From Bacteroidia bacterium (GTDB lineage: Bacteria > Bacteroidota > Bacteroidia > Chitinophagales > UBA2359), in assembly GCA_030427245.1 (NCBI GenBank), contig JAUHXA010000063.1, positions 1 to 37,896 of the forward strand: DNA of 37,896 bases, written 5' to 3'. The notes under the pieces are model-generated. The model was not told where the DNA came from. It did no database searches and was given only the letters and a program-made list of their open reading frames with translations. This document shows, piece by piece, positions 17,933 through 26,752 of the stretch (the first letter of the stretch is position 1; every line of letters starts with the position of its first letter). Both the position numbers and the translations under genes were made by a program.

Positions 17933-19075
17933 CTAAATATTTTCACTTCTTTTGGTGGCTTTCAAATAGATAAAATTTGGAGAAGGTAATAAACTCCCCC
18001 CAGTGGGTTCTAAAGTAACAAAGAATGATTTGGGTTCTTTATTAAGCATTTGGAGTTTAAAGAAATTATCTTGGTCGGTTTTCATATTTGAAAGTAAACC
18101 TAAATTATATGGAGTGACATTGCTGGAAATTTCAGCCCATACTTGCCATTGTTTTCCTTTGGGCGAAAGAGGTAATTTACTTGCATCAATGTGAGTTATT
18201 CCATTTTGATAGTCCCAATACAGAGTAGCCTCGATATCTGTGATATCTTTTTGGGTTGGCATCAAGATTATTGCTAATGTGCTGGGAGAAGAATGGGTCA
18301 TAAAATTTTTACGATCGCTGCTGTACGCCGTTTGCATCCCATCAATTGCTTTAACATTGTCTTGGTCTAAGATAGCTACTTGCTCACTTGTCTTTTTCAA
18401 TTCACTCATCATAAACAGGTTTGCTCCCGCACTGATCATAAGTATGATAATGGCAGCAGCTAAATAATGGCCATATTCTCTAAAGAAATTCTTTGTCTCA
18501 AAACTTCCTACTTTTTCACCATAACTTTCTTGATTATTCTCGACTATATTATTAATGGAAACCAATAGGTTAGTAGTCGGTGCAGTTTGCTTTTCGATAT
18601 GGTCTATCTTAACTAAAATATCAGCTAAGCCATATTCATCCAAAGGAGGAGTATCAGCAATAGATAGTTGAATATAAGAAGCTTCGATCCTTTCCACTTC
18701 TGCCTGTATATCAGCATCATCTGCAATAAGTTGAGATATTTTTATGGATTCTTCTTCGGTAAGAGCACCTGCGACATACAATTCTAATATACCTGAAGAA
18801 ATAAGAAGGGTATTGTCTTTTATTGAATGAAGACTGAGGGATTCGTTATTCGAGTTGTTGATCTCCTGAATAATATTGGCAAACATGTTTTCAGGAAGTG
18901 TGGGTGTTTGGGACATAGCGATTTTGCAGAAGGTATCTTCAATGCTTTCTACCTCCTTTGCTAATTGGGAACTAGCTTGTACGGCTTTAGTGATTTCAGT
19001 GGATTCTGATTCAGTAAGTGCTCCAGCTATGTAAAGTTCTAATAACCCTGATAATATATACTCTTGTTCAGTCAC
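17933..19075 (-). CDS. RskA-like transmembrane anti-sigma factor with a duplicated N-terminal domain
   Basis: A 380-residue anti-sigma factor. The cytoplasmic part carries two copies of the same domain: ILSGLLELYIAGALTESES (7-25) and ISSGILELYVAGALTEEES (92-110), each continuing for about 65 residues, offset by 85. One transmembrane helix (about 203-224, YLAAAIIILMISAGANLFMM) leads to a C-terminal RskA-type extracytoplasmic domain (about 262-375, with AIILMPTQKDITDIEATLYW and KGKQWQVWAEI). Zinc ligands of the HxxxCxxC type are absent. The start is GTG, directly next to the sigma-factor stop (TAA-GTG), with no nearby ATG, which implies translational coupling. It should bind and hold the sigma factor encoded upstream. 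The tandem domain is unusual for the family. Confidence 0.87.
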   Translation of the reverse strand: MTEQEYILSGLLELYIAGALTESESTEITKAVQASSQLAKEVESIEDTFCKIAMSQTPTLPENMFANIIQEINNSNNESLSLHSIKDNTLLISSGILELYVAGALTEEESIKISQLIADDADIQAEVERIEASYIQLSIADTPPLDEYGLADILVKIDHIEKQTAPTTNLLVSINNIVENNQESYGEKVGSFETKNFFREYGHYLAAAIIILMISAGANLFMMSELKKTSEQVAILDQDNVKAIDGMQTAYSSDRKNFMTHSSPSTLAIILMPTQKDITDIEATLYWDYQNGITHIDASKLPLSPKGKQWQVWAEISSNVTPYNLGLLSNMKTDQDNFFKLQMLNKEPKSFFVTLEPTGGSLLPSPNFIYLKATKRSENI

Positions 19076-19627
19076 TTATACTTTAACAACTATTTTTCTA
19101 AGTATTAAAATTGCGGTTCTCAATCGAGTTTTTACAGTGCCCATAGGCAGTTTCAGTTCTTGCGCTGCTTCTAATTGAGTATAGCCTTGAAAATAAATTA
19201 AGTCAATGAGAGTTTTATATTTTGGTTCTAAATTATTGGTTAAATCTTTAATGCCTATAACATCGGTATTGTCTGTATAGTTTAAATTTAAGAAATTATT
19301 TTCAGGAGTTAAGGGTTGATCTCTAAGTTGGGTTACTTTCCTGTATTCTTTAGATCGAGTCTTATCAATAGCTGCATTGCGGGCTATGTTCAACATCCAG
19401 GTAAACAAACGACCTTTTGAAGGATTGTATTGAGGAAACCTTTGCCAAATTTTACAAAAAGTATCCTGCAAAACATCTTTTGCAAGTTCCTGATGATTAA
19501 GAATTTTAAAAATAACTCCATAGAGCGTTTTTGCATATTGTTGATACAATATACTAATCGCACACTTGTCTCTTTGAGAAAGGAGCTTGAGGATTTGTTC
19601 TTGGGTAAATTGTTGTCTATTTTGCAT
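19076..19627 (-). CDS. ECF-type RNA polymerase sigma factor
   Basis: A 183-residue sigma-70 family factor of the extracytoplasmic-function group. Region 2 covers about residues 24-92 (DVLQDTFCKIWQRFPQYNPS; GRLFTWMLNIARNAAIDKTR). Region 4 covers about 130-178 with the helix-turn-helix GYTQLEAAQELKLPMGTVK. The next gene, with zero spacing, is its probable anti-sigma factor. A TATTTTTG box lies 44 bp upstream on the same strand. The resemblance to SigK-type factors paired with RskA supports control of an envelope or oxidative stress regulon, but the target genes cannot be told. Confidence 0.93.
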   Translation of the reverse strand: MQNRQQFTQEQILKLLSQRDKCAISILYQQYAKTLYGVIFKILNHQELAKDVLQDTFCKIWQRFPQYNPSKGRLFTWMLNIARNAAIDKTRSKEYRKVTQLRDQPLTPENNFLNLNYTDNTDVIGIKDLTNNLEPKYKTLIDLIYFQGYTQLEAAQELKLPMGTVKTRLRTAILILRKIVVKV

Positions 19628-19671
19628 ATATGGGTTAAAGTAGCCTAAAAATAGGTATTTATCATATGGAA

Positions 19672-19679
19672 CAAAAATA
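19672..19679 (-). promoter_or_regulatory. candidate -7 box upstream of the sigma-factor gene
   Basis: On the minus strand the bases read TATTTTTG, a full TAnnTTTG match, 44 bp before the sigma-factor ATG. No TTG is present at the usual upstream distance, so it may be used by another sigma factor or be a chance match. The 12-bp inverted repeat CCTA-AAAA-TAGG lies between it and the gene (19644-19655). Confidence 0.35.
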
Positions 19680-19702
19680 TAAAGGTGTGAAAGGGAATTA
19701 AA

Positions 19703-20566
19703 TTAGTATAAGTCGTCAAATCTCATCTGAAGATACTTATATACGGCTGTACGTGTACTCCACCAAGACAACAAAACCCCAATCAGAGATATACAAATGC
19801 AAATCAATATAAAATAAGAAGGATTGGTCAACAATCTCAATTCTGAAATACTGTTTTGAGTTACTACCAAACACAAAAGCAATAAAAAAGAAGCTAATAG
19901 TCCACTCAATATGCCATTGTATAAACTCTTAACTAAAAATGGTCTTGCAATAAACATCCTAGTAGCTCCCACCAATTGCATGCTTTTCACCAAAAATCGG
20001 TTGGAATACATGTTCAGTTTGATGGTATTGTCAATGAGTGTGAAAGCAATCACCATAAATACAAAGCTCAAAAAAGCAAATACTAAACTCACTTTTTGGA
20101 CATTGGTATTGATCAAGTCGACCAATGATTCTTGATAAAAGACTTCTCTAACGATAGGTTCTTCTATCAATCCGGTTTTGATTGTTGTTAGACTATCAGT
20201 ATTTGCAAAATTGGAGTGCAAATAAAGATAATAGGCAGAAAAAAGAGGATTGTAGCCCAGAACTTCTACAAAATCTTCTTCGTAGTTTTCGACAAACTGT
20301 TGGGCTGCATCTGCTTTAGAAACATATTTGTAGGTTTTGATATAGGGTTGCTTTTTCAAGTACTCATCAAACAGCAGTAATTCTCGTTCTTTGGATTGAT
20401 CGGTGAGTATGACAGTTACTTCAATATTTTCCTTGAAGTGAGTAGAAAGTGCTTGGGCATAAGTTAAGAATACCCCTAGTAAACCCAACATAAACAACAC
20501 CAGTGATACGCTAACAATAGCATATAAATAGGATGGTTTAGCTGCCTTATTCACATTTTTTTTCAC
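19703..20566 (-). CDS. ftsX: cell-division permease-like protein FtsX
   Basis: A 287-residue FtsX homologue. One N-terminal membrane helix (about 13-36) is followed by an extracytoplasmic domain (about 40-157) and three helices (about 158-178, 215-236, 250-270). The family hallmark KSMQLVGATRMFIARPFL (about 194-211) is present. FtsX works with the ATPase FtsE to activate cell-wall hydrolases at the division site. No ftsE gene is next to it here, which is common in Bacteroidota. The start is GTG (AATAAG then GTG); an in-frame stop lies four codons upstream and no ATG is near. The gene lies in a minus-strand run after a lipoprotein gene. Confidence 0.9.
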   Translation of the reverse strand: MKKNVNKAAKPSYLYAIVSVSLVLFMLGLLGVFLTYAQALSTHFKENIEVTVILTDQSKERELLLFDEYLKKQPYIKTYKYVSKADAAQQFVENYEEDFVEVLGYNPLFSAYYLYLHSNFANTDSLTTIKTGLIEEPIVREVFYQESLVDLINTNVQKVSLVFAFLSFVFMVIAFTLIDNTIKLNMYSNRFLVKSMQLVGATRMFIARPFLVKSLYNGILSGLLASFLLLLCLVVTQNSISELRLLTNPSYFILICICISLIGVLLSWWSTRTAVYKYLQMRFDDLY

Positions 20567-20625
20567 CTTATTGATTCAATAGTTTTAGAAAAATTGTATG
20601 TCAGATATTCTATTGTATGCACTCA

Positions 20626-21348
20626 TTAATTGACAGGATTCCAAACATCTTCGCTCACAGAAGAATTGGTAATTTGTTTGATCATATCTAGAATCAATTT
20701 ACCAACCGTCTCATTTCTATCAGAAGCCATTCTTATCAACTGTCCATTGACGTTTTCTGAAAGAGACAATAAATTGATTTTCCATTCAGCATCTTTGTCG
20801 GCACGAATAAACTCAACAACTGTATCAGTATTTTCATTTCTAACGGTCATTGCAGCTTTTGCTGTATTGTCACCTATTTTTCTGATTTCAGCCAGTTCTG
20901 TAATAGCTACTGTTTTCTTGTTAGTCCATTCGTTATCAACTGTATATATCAGCAGTGACTCGCCTGTCATCTTCTTAATTTGTTCTTTAGGAATCCTTTT
21001 CCTTACAGACAATACCATGAATTGATGAACAGGGTCTAATTTTTCGACCTCGCTTTTAGAGCTATTCAATGCCCATTCTAGGATATCACCATAATAATCA
21101 ACCGAACTTTGGGTAATGCTTTTGATAGCTTCTTTCCCATTGCTTTCCATAATCGCTTTTTTGTAGGCATCATAGCATTTCTGAACATCTTGTACGTCTT
21201 TGGAAGTTGGTACAATTTTTTTCAACTTTTCAACCTCCTCTACTGTATTTCCAGACAAATCTCTTTCTTCGGTGTCTTCCCCTTCAGTTTGGCAAGCACT
21301 TACTAAGCCAACAATACTGATGAATATAACTATAAAAAAATGTTTCAT
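20626..21348 (-). CDS. uncharacterised lipoprotein
   Basis: A 240-residue predicted lipoprotein (leader ending LVSAC, lipid Cys19) with an acidic linker (EGEDTEERDLSGN). A soluble domain follows that has a helical first half (CYDAYKKAIMESNGKEAIKS) and later beta strands (ESLLIYTVD; KAAMTVRNENTDTVVEFIRA; EWKINLLSL), a pattern like NTF2-type DUF4878 lipoproteins. That comparison is tentative. It sits between ilvA (23 bp) and ftsX (59 bp) on the same strand. No function is assigned. Confidence 0.7.
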   Translation of the reverse strand: MKHFFIVIFISIVGLVSACQTEGEDTEERDLSGNTVEEVEKLKKIVPTSKDVQDVQKCYDAYKKAIMESNGKEAIKSITQSSVDYYGDILEWALNSSKSEVEKLDPVHQFMVLSVRKRIPKEQIKKMTGESLLIYTVDNEWTNKKTVAITELAEIRKIGDNTAKAAMTVRNENTDTVVEFIRADKDAEWKINLLSLSENVNGQLIRMASDRNETVGKLILDMIKQITNSSVSEDVWNPVN

Positions 21349-21371
21349 TTTTAAACCTAATTGTTAGTGTG

Positions 21372-22655
21372 TTAAATTAAAAAACTAAATAAACTTGGGT
21401 TTTCATTAACTAAGGTATAATCTATACCGTTGTCATTCATACGTTTAATGAGCATTTCGTAGTTTTCCTTTTTATCCAACTCAATTCCCACCAAAGCAGG
21501 GCCCTTCACCCGATTGTTCTTTTTTGCATATTCAAAGTGAGCAATGCTATCATTTGGGCTCAACACTTTGTCCAAAAACTCACGTAAGGCTCCAGCTCTT
21601 TGTGGAAAATTGATGATGAAATAGTGCTTAATTCCTTCATAGATAAGCGATCTTTCTTTGATTTCAGGCATTCTCTGAATATCGTTGTTTCCTCCACTTA
21701 TCAGGCAGACCACGTTTTTGCCCTTGATTTCTTCTTTGAAAAAATCCAATGCTGCAATCGTCAACACGCCAGCAGGTTCAACTACAATAGCATCATCGTT
21801 GTACATATCTAAAATAAAAGTACAAACCTTACCTTCAGGCACCAATTGAATCTTATCCAAGATGTTTTTGCAAATACTAAATGTCAACTGCCCAGCTTGT
21901 TTAACCGCCGCTCCGTCCACAAAAGTATCAATATTTTGAAGTGTTACCACTTTGCCTTGTCGAAAAGCTTCCCACATTGAAGGTGCGCCTTCGGGTTCTA
22001 CGCCAATAATTTTTGTATTTGGACTCAGTGGCTTCAAATAAGTTCCTACACCAGCAGATACACCTCCACCACCGATAGGTAAGAACAAATAGTCAATTTC
22101 ACCATTAAATTGTTCCAAAATTTCATAACCAATTGTACCATTCCCTTCAATCACCAACGGATGATTAAAAGGAGGAATAAATACTTTATTGTGCTCTTTG
22201 GCATAAGACTTTGCCTCTGCTGATGCATCGTCAAATGTATCTCCTACCAAGACTACCTCCACCATTTCTTTACCCAATTGGGTCACTCGTTTTATTTTTT
22301 GAGAGGGTGTAGGGATAGGCATGTAAACTTTTCCTTTGATGCCCAATAACCGGCAAGAATGAGCAAACCCTTGTGCATGATTGCCCGCCGATGCACATAC
22401 GACACCATTTTGGGCCTGAACAGAAGTAAGGTTTGACATCAAATTATAGGCTCCGCGAATTTTGTAAGAACGGACAACTTGTAAGTCTTCACGTTTCAAA
22501 AAAACATTTGCCTCATATTTATCAGATAGGTTGACATTTCGTTGTAGAGGTGTTTCTATCGCTATCCCATTGAGTCGGTGGCTCGCTTTTATGATATTTA
22601 GCACATCAACAGTTCTTTGTTCATCAATATTCTCCTTGGGTACAATTGTTGGCAT
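21372..22655 (-). CDS. ilvA: threonine dehydratase (threonine ammonia-lyase)
   Basis: A 427-residue PLP enzyme that deaminates L-threonine to 2-oxobutanoate at the start of isoleucine synthesis. The PLP lysine is in SYKIRGAY (Lys65), the substrate loop is SAGNHAQG (89-96), and the phosphate-binding glycines are GGGG (195-198). A C-terminal ACT-like regulatory domain (about 339-425, HYFIINFPQRAGALREFLDK) gives the single-domain short form seen in many Bacteroidota and Gram-positives. It is therefore probably the biosynthetic, isoleucine-regulated enzyme and not the catabolic form. It is not beside other ilv genes; a YkvA-like gene lies 44 bp upstream. Confidence 0.93.
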   Translation of the reverse strand: MPTIVPKENIDEQRTVDVLNIIKASHRLNGIAIETPLQRNVNLSDKYEANVFLKREDLQVVRSYKIRGAYNLMSNLTSVQAQNGVVCASAGNHAQGFAHSCRLLGIKGKVYMPIPTPSQKIKRVTQLGKEMVEVVLVGDTFDDASAEAKSYAKEHNKVFIPPFNHPLVIEGNGTIGYEILEQFNGEIDYLFLPIGGGGVSAGVGTYLKPLSPNTKIIGVEPEGAPSMWEAFRQGKVVTLQNIDTFVDGAAVKQAGQLTFSICKNILDKIQLVPEGKVCTFILDMYNDDAIVVEPAGVLTIAALDFFKEEIKGKNVVCLISGGNNDIQRMPEIKERSLIYEGIKHYFIINFPQRAGALREFLDKVLSPNDSIAHFEYAKKNNRVKGPALVGIELDKKENYEMLIKRMNDNGIDYTLVNENPSLFSFLI

Positions 22656-22699
22656 CTATATTATCTGGTTAAATGGAAAAATAATGCAAATTTAAAAAA

Positions 22700-23242
22700 T
22701 TAAACATCTTTTCCTTTTGGCCCTTGGCTCTCGCCTGGTGGGGTTGGATCATTGGGTGCTGGAGTTTCAGTTTCCCAATCAAATAAATCGTCTAATTCGT
22801 CTAAGTCAATAAAAAAAGTATTCAATTCTTCCCATTCTAAAAAACTGTTTACCTCATCTTGGATAATATTCATCAACCAAAATAGCAAACTCATATCATC
22901 TAAAAAACCCACAACGGGCAATGCGTCAGGAATCAAATCTATGGGTAAAGCAAAATACAATAAAGTAGCGATGCTCAATAACAAGTTTCGTCGTGAAAAA
23001 TCACGATACTCCCCTTTTATGGACGCAATGATTAAACGATAAATATCTTTGAAGGGCTTAATTACTTCTTCCCGAATTCGACCATTACTTTCAGCTTCGA
23101 TCAATCTTTGGGCAACATTTTCAATTGAAGAAACAAGCTTGAGTGGGTTTGAAAGAAAACTGCCTGCTTTAATAAGTAGTAGACGAAACAACGCAGTTTT
23201 AGAAATCTTCAAGCCATTTTTGATATAGTCTGGTAGTTTCAT
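22700..23242 (-). CDS. YkvA/DUF1232-family membrane-associated protein
   Basis: A 180-residue protein with the DUF1232 signature LLYFALPIDLIPDALPVVG plus FLDD (about 94-116), a short hydrophobic hairpin found in small proteins across bacteria. The N-terminal part is basic and helical. The C-terminus is very acidic and then Pro-rich (DLDELDDLFDWETET; PNDPTPPGESQG) and is likely disordered. The molecular function of the family is not established. It is the first gene of a minus-strand run that continues into ilvA, 44 bp away. Confidence 0.8.
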   Translation of the reverse strand: MKLPDYIKNGLKISKTALFRLLLIKAGSFLSNPLKLVSSIENVAQRLIEAESNGRIREEVIKPFKDIYRLIIASIKGEYRDFSRRNLLLSIATLLYFALPIDLIPDALPVVGFLDDMSLLFWLMNIIQDEVNSFLEWEELNTFFIDLDELDDLFDWETETPAPNDPTPPGESQGPKGKDV

Positions 23243-23375
23243 GGCTAAATAATGATTTAGAGTTTATTTGCATGATGGAATAATAATGTTCAATTTACTT
23301 AAAAAAAAGAATAAAAACCATTTTACCTTCAATTTTTTAATGCTATCTTGTTATTTTAATATTGACTGAAAGAAC

Positions 23376-23594
23376 ATGAATTATTCAGAAATCGAAGACA
23401 TTATCAAGAGGACTCTTACAACTATACCGCCTGAGAATGGTTGGATTAATTTGACTAAAGTAGGTATAATCTTGCGTAAAAAAGGCATTAGATACGTCAA
23501 ACTTACCAAACTATTGCAGAATTTCACCCATATTATTGAGTTTAAAAAAGAAGAAAGTCTTCAGCCCCCCATCCATTTTATTCGTTTGAAATAG
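23376..23594 (+). CDS. small OST-HTH/LOTUS-like winged-helix protein
   Basis: A 72-residue protein. Its core GWINLTKVGIILRKKGIRYV, then KLTKLLQNF, HIIEFKKE and IHFIRLK matches the order of elements in OST-HTH (LOTUS) domains: a GW-start, a short helix, a helix around KLxxLL, and two closing strands. These domains bind RNA (G-quadruplexes in some eukaryotic cases) and are normally fused to NYN nucleases or other modules in bacteria. Here the domain is the entire protein. It converges with the NdpA-like gene, 19 bp away, and has no obvious promoter. The domain call is by eye from a short sequence. Confidence 0.6.
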   Translation: MNYSEIEDIIKRTLTTIPPENGWINLTKVGIILRKKGIRYVKLTKLLQNFTHIIEFKKEESLQPPIHFIRLK

Positions 23595-23613
23595 GCTTAT
23601 TTCTTTGGCTCTT

Positions 23614-24672
23614 TTACTCCTGATTGAAATAAACTTTGTAATACGCCATTCCTCTTCCCTCGTCAAAACCTCTTTCAACGAACTCATGACTTGTTTCAGT
23701 GTTGAGTTTGATGTCAATACCAGTATCTAAGCGAATGAAATTTTTGAATTTTCGCTTCATATTTTTCACCGCCTTCTGCGAAATACCAAAATCTTCACTC
23801 CCTGCAATTCCCTTATCTTCTTCAAAAGATTTTTTGAAGGCTTTAAACTCTTTGATGCGTTCAGGTTCTTCAATCACCTCTTGGGCAAAATCGTCCAAGT
23901 CAAATGCCTCGTTTTTAGCGAAATAATCCAGTGATTTATTTAAGAAAGCTACTTGGTCTTTCGGATCCGCTTCGTGTACTTCTGCAAATACTTCCTCACA
24001 AAAATCTTTACAGAGATTCAAGTAGTTGGATGTATGAAACGAATCGTCTTGTATGCGAGTCGTTCCCAAAAAATCGTTTTTCCAATATTGAGCATCCGTT
24101 TTGCTGCGACTCAAGGCATCTACAACAATCAACCGATAGCCATTCTCCGCATAAGTGTTGAAAATCAAACACGCTTTATCCAATTTCCTTAGATTCGTAC
24201 CTTCCTTGATTTCTATTTCCAAGCCGCCTTGCTGAGACGATTCTTGAAGGGTCAAGTAGCGGTCTTTCTTTTCGGCTTTGAAGATACCAATTGCATCCAC
24301 CAACTCATCTTCTATCAAACAATCATTCAAATAGGCGACAAACAATTCCCCTTCTTTGATTTTGGGATGCGAAGCCTGTTCATACAAATGCTTCAAAATG
24401 CTGATAGACTGCTCATAAAGGCGTTCTTCATCTCCAAAAATATTTTTGGCATAGGTATAAATTTCGTTTAGGCTCAAATCTTCGGCATGACTGAATCGGT
24501 AAAACTCTTCCGATTCAATTGACTTCGCAAAGTAGCTGAATAAGCTGTCTCTTACCGCTTCGTTCTCAAATTTATATAAGCCTTCTGAAATCACAATTCC
24601 TTCTTCTCGAAGTTTGTTGCCAACTTTGTGGACAACAAGATTTTCTAAATTAGCTTGGGATAAGTCAATCAT
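23614..24672 (-). CDS. nucleoid-associated protein, NdpA/YejK family
   Basis: A 352-residue protein of the 37-kDa nucleoid-associated family (NA37). Family features include the N-terminal LENLVVHKVGNKLREEGI, GELFVAYLNDCLIEDELVDAIGIFKAE (about 107-133), YENGYRLIVVDALSRSKTDAQYWKNDFL-like text (about 174-201), and a late KRKFKNFIRLDTGIDIKL. These proteins bind DNA or associate with the nucleoid; some are linked to phage or accessory DNA, and their role in Bacteroidota is unclear. The gene is divergent from an EI24-like membrane protein (69 bp between starts) and convergent with the small OST-HTH gene. Confidence 0.8.
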   Translation of the reverse strand: MIDLSQANLENLVVHKVGNKLREEGIVISEGLYKFENEAVRDSLFSYFAKSIESEEFYRFSHAEDLSLNEIYTYAKNIFGDEERLYEQSISILKHLYEQASHPKIKEGELFVAYLNDCLIEDELVDAIGIFKAEKKDRYLTLQESSQQGGLEIEIKEGTNLRKLDKACLIFNTYAENGYRLIVVDALSRSKTDAQYWKNDFLGTTRIQDDSFHTSNYLNLCKDFCEEVFAEVHEADPKDQVAFLNKSLDYFAKNEAFDLDDFAQEVIEEPERIKEFKAFKKSFEEDKGIAGSEDFGISQKAVKNMKRKFKNFIRLDTGIDIKLNTETSHEFVERGFDEGRGMAYYKVYFNQE

Positions 24673-24741
24673 TTCTTTATTACTTATTTGTTGGAGTGCA
24701 AAAATATCATAAATTTATTGCTGCAAAAGTTTTATTCTACT

Positions 24742-25557
24742 ATGCTTCAAAAAATCCATCAATTTATTGCTCAGTTTCGTTTAGGAATGTCTTACATCCG
24801 CAAAGCAATTCCCTTTATTTTCAAGCACCAGCTTTGGAAAGGGATATTGAAATACGGTTGGTTGGTGAAGTTTTTTTTAATTATAGGAATCCTGTTTGGT
24901 TTGAAAATTTTCACCTTGTTGTTGGATTTTCTATTCAGCATTGAAGTAGGTAATCCCATTGCAGTAACGAGCAGTGCTTTGCATTTATTTCAAGAAGTAG
25001 GCATGGAAGGTTACAACCTGTTCTATTTGGGAGGTTTCAAATATGTGGTGGTTTTAGCAATGGAGGTGCTGATTATTCACTTTGGTGGTAAAACCACCGA
25101 AATACTTACCCAAAAACCTTTTCATCTGACTTTCAAACAGTTTCTTGAAGAACAATTTCGGGCTTTCAAGATGATTCTTAGAAAGTATATATTGGAATTG
25201 ATAGTCACTATATTATTGGGCATTATTTTGGGCATAATCGGGATGGATTTCATAAAATCACCACTTGTTTTGCTCATTCAATGCTATTTTTTGGGCGTGG
25301 TCATTTTGGACAATTACTTCAAACAGAGGGGTAAATCAACAGGGCAAAGCGAAAAAATAATTCGCAGATATGCAGGTTTGGCAACAGCTATCGGGATGTT
25401 CTTCTATATCATGTTACTCCTTCCTCTCATTGGAGCAGTGATAGGTGCTTGTGTTGCAGGGGTAGCAGGAACATTGGCATTGAATGAATTGAAGCCTTTG
25501 GAAGCGGAAATAAGACAAGAACCTATAAAGACTGAAGGTGTTGCAAGTAATCAATGA
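24742..25557 (+). CDS. EI24-like polytopic membrane protein
   Basis: A 271-residue integral membrane protein starting at the ATG at 24742 (the frame extends 54 bp upstream only to a TTG). The opening YIRKAIPFIFKHQLW, then several hydrophobic segments (about 40-62, 101-117, 155-200, 215-250) and the ending LLLPLIGAVIGACVAGVAG with ATLAL-like text, resemble EI24/CysZ-type proteins of Bacteroidota. CysZ imports sulfate in proteobacteria, but this cannot be transferred here. The C-terminus is charged. It is convergent with the cytochrome gene, 29 bp away. Confidence 0.65.
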   Translation: MLQKIHQFIAQFRLGMSYIRKAIPFIFKHQLWKGILKYGWLVKFFLIIGILFGLKIFTLLLDFLFSIEVGNPIAVTSSALHLFQEVGMEGYNLFYLGGFKYVVVLAMEVLIIHFGGKTTEILTQKPFHLTFKQFLEEQFRAFKMILRKYILELIVTILLGIILGIIGMDFIKSPLVLLIQCYFLGVVILDNYFKQRGKSTGQSEKIIRRYAGLATAIGMFFYIMLLLPLIGAVIGACVAGVAGTLALNELKPLEAEIRQEPIKTEGVASNQ

Positions 25558-25586
25558 AACACAAAGATTGTATTAATCAATTTGAT

Positions 25587-26627
25587 TTAAGGTGCAGAAA
25601 CACTTTCCTCTTCAATATAAGCCTTCAAATCTGCCATCTGCTGATGACTCATACGCTCCAAAGTATAGTTCGGCATATAAGGGCGATACCCCATCATTGG
25701 GTAAGTGCCATAACGTGCCAACTGAAACAAGGAAGCATGATTGTACTTACCAAAATTATTGCGTAAATACCTAAAAGAGAGTTTGGAATCGTCAAGAGTA
25801 AACTGAGTAACGTGTGCTTGAGGTGCATGACAATGCAAACAACTCAATTCATAAATACTCCTACCTCTTTCCGGATTTCCTTCCAATTTTTCGGAAGCTT
25901 GAATAGAAGGATAAGCTCCTATAAAGGTAGCAGGAGAAGCTTGAAAATACTGTTCTTGCAGCCATTTTGCAGTAGACGCATCGGTTTTCCCTTCCTTCAA
26001 TTTTTCCCAATCCGTTTTAGACAAATTCAGATCCTTGGCCTTCAATTGCAGCGTCCACAAATACGAAAGCACTGCATCCATTTCCCATTCCTTCAATTCT
26101 CGACCTTGCGAACACTCAACGGCACACAATTGTACTGCTTCTCGCAAATCCTTTCGAGCAGACTTCACCAATTCTCCATATTTTTTTTCGTAATCACCAT
26201 TGTACCAAGAAGTACGATTGACTACACCATACAAAGTTGTTCCTTGAAGAAAAGGAATATCGTTTTCAATAGCATAGGTCAAGCGGTCATCTGGATTGGG
26301 CAATGCCAAATTTGGATCTTCCTTTTGGACATTGTGGCAGTGTGTACACACAAAATTTTTGGACTGTTTCTTGGTTTTATCACCATCAGAATCAATGGCA
26401 ACTCCCTTCAATACCAAACCTTTGCCCTGCTCTATCATTGCAGCAGTAGGGTTCTCGACTCCATGATTATCAACTTCTACCCCTAAACTTTTTAATATTT
26501 CGGCAACAGGTGTATTTTCATTCCACGCAGCCCGCATTTTATTTTTTGCTTTCTCGGAATTGGAGAAGGTGTTTGCAGATAGGAAAATGATAGATAGTAA
26601 GGCGAGAAGGCTTAGGGTTTTGTTCAT
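25587..26627 (-). CDS. di-haem c-type cytochrome
   Basis: A 346-residue periplasmic cytochrome. The ATG at 26627 gives a signal peptide (MNKTLSLLALLSIIFLSANT). Haem sites are CTHCH (residues 94-98) and CLHCH (263-267). A Cys pair, CAVEC, lies between them (near 168-172). The spread-out arrangement with one haem in each half resembles SoxA or DUF-type di-haem cytochromes, with Met-rich ends (TYPMMGYRPYMPN near 310) that may give axial ligands. It is likely an electron carrier; the partner is not encoded nearby. An ATG eight codons upstream is also possible. Confidence 0.87.
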   Translation of the reverse strand: MNKTLSLLALLSIIFLSANTFSNSEKAKNKMRAAWNENTPVAEILKSLGVEVDNHGVENPTAAMIEQGKGLVLKGVAIDSDGDKTKKQSKNFVCTHCHNVQKEDPNLALPNPDDRLTYAIENDIPFLQGTTLYGVVNRTSWYNGDYEKKYGELVKSARKDLREAVQLCAVECSQGRELKEWEMDAVLSYLWTLQLKAKDLNLSKTDWEKLKEGKTDASTAKWLQEQYFQASPATFIGAYPSIQASEKLEGNPERGRSIYELSCLHCHAPQAHVTQFTLDDSKLSFRYLRNNFGKYNHASLFQLARYGTYPMMGYRPYMPNYTLERMSHQQMADLKAYIEEESVSAP

Positions 26628-26752
26628 TGCTATTATTGATTGAAAGGACATTTGAAGTAGTACAACAAGCTTTTAGGCTAAGGAAAGTTCAAAACCTCTT
26701 CCATATTTTAGTCGGAATTCACATAAAACTTTTGTAGGCAAACACATTGAAG

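Noticed and set aside
25812-26486. 224-codon plus-strand frame opposite the cytochrome gene
   Set aside because: The opposite strand carries two haem motifs and a signal peptide, so this frame is a shadow.
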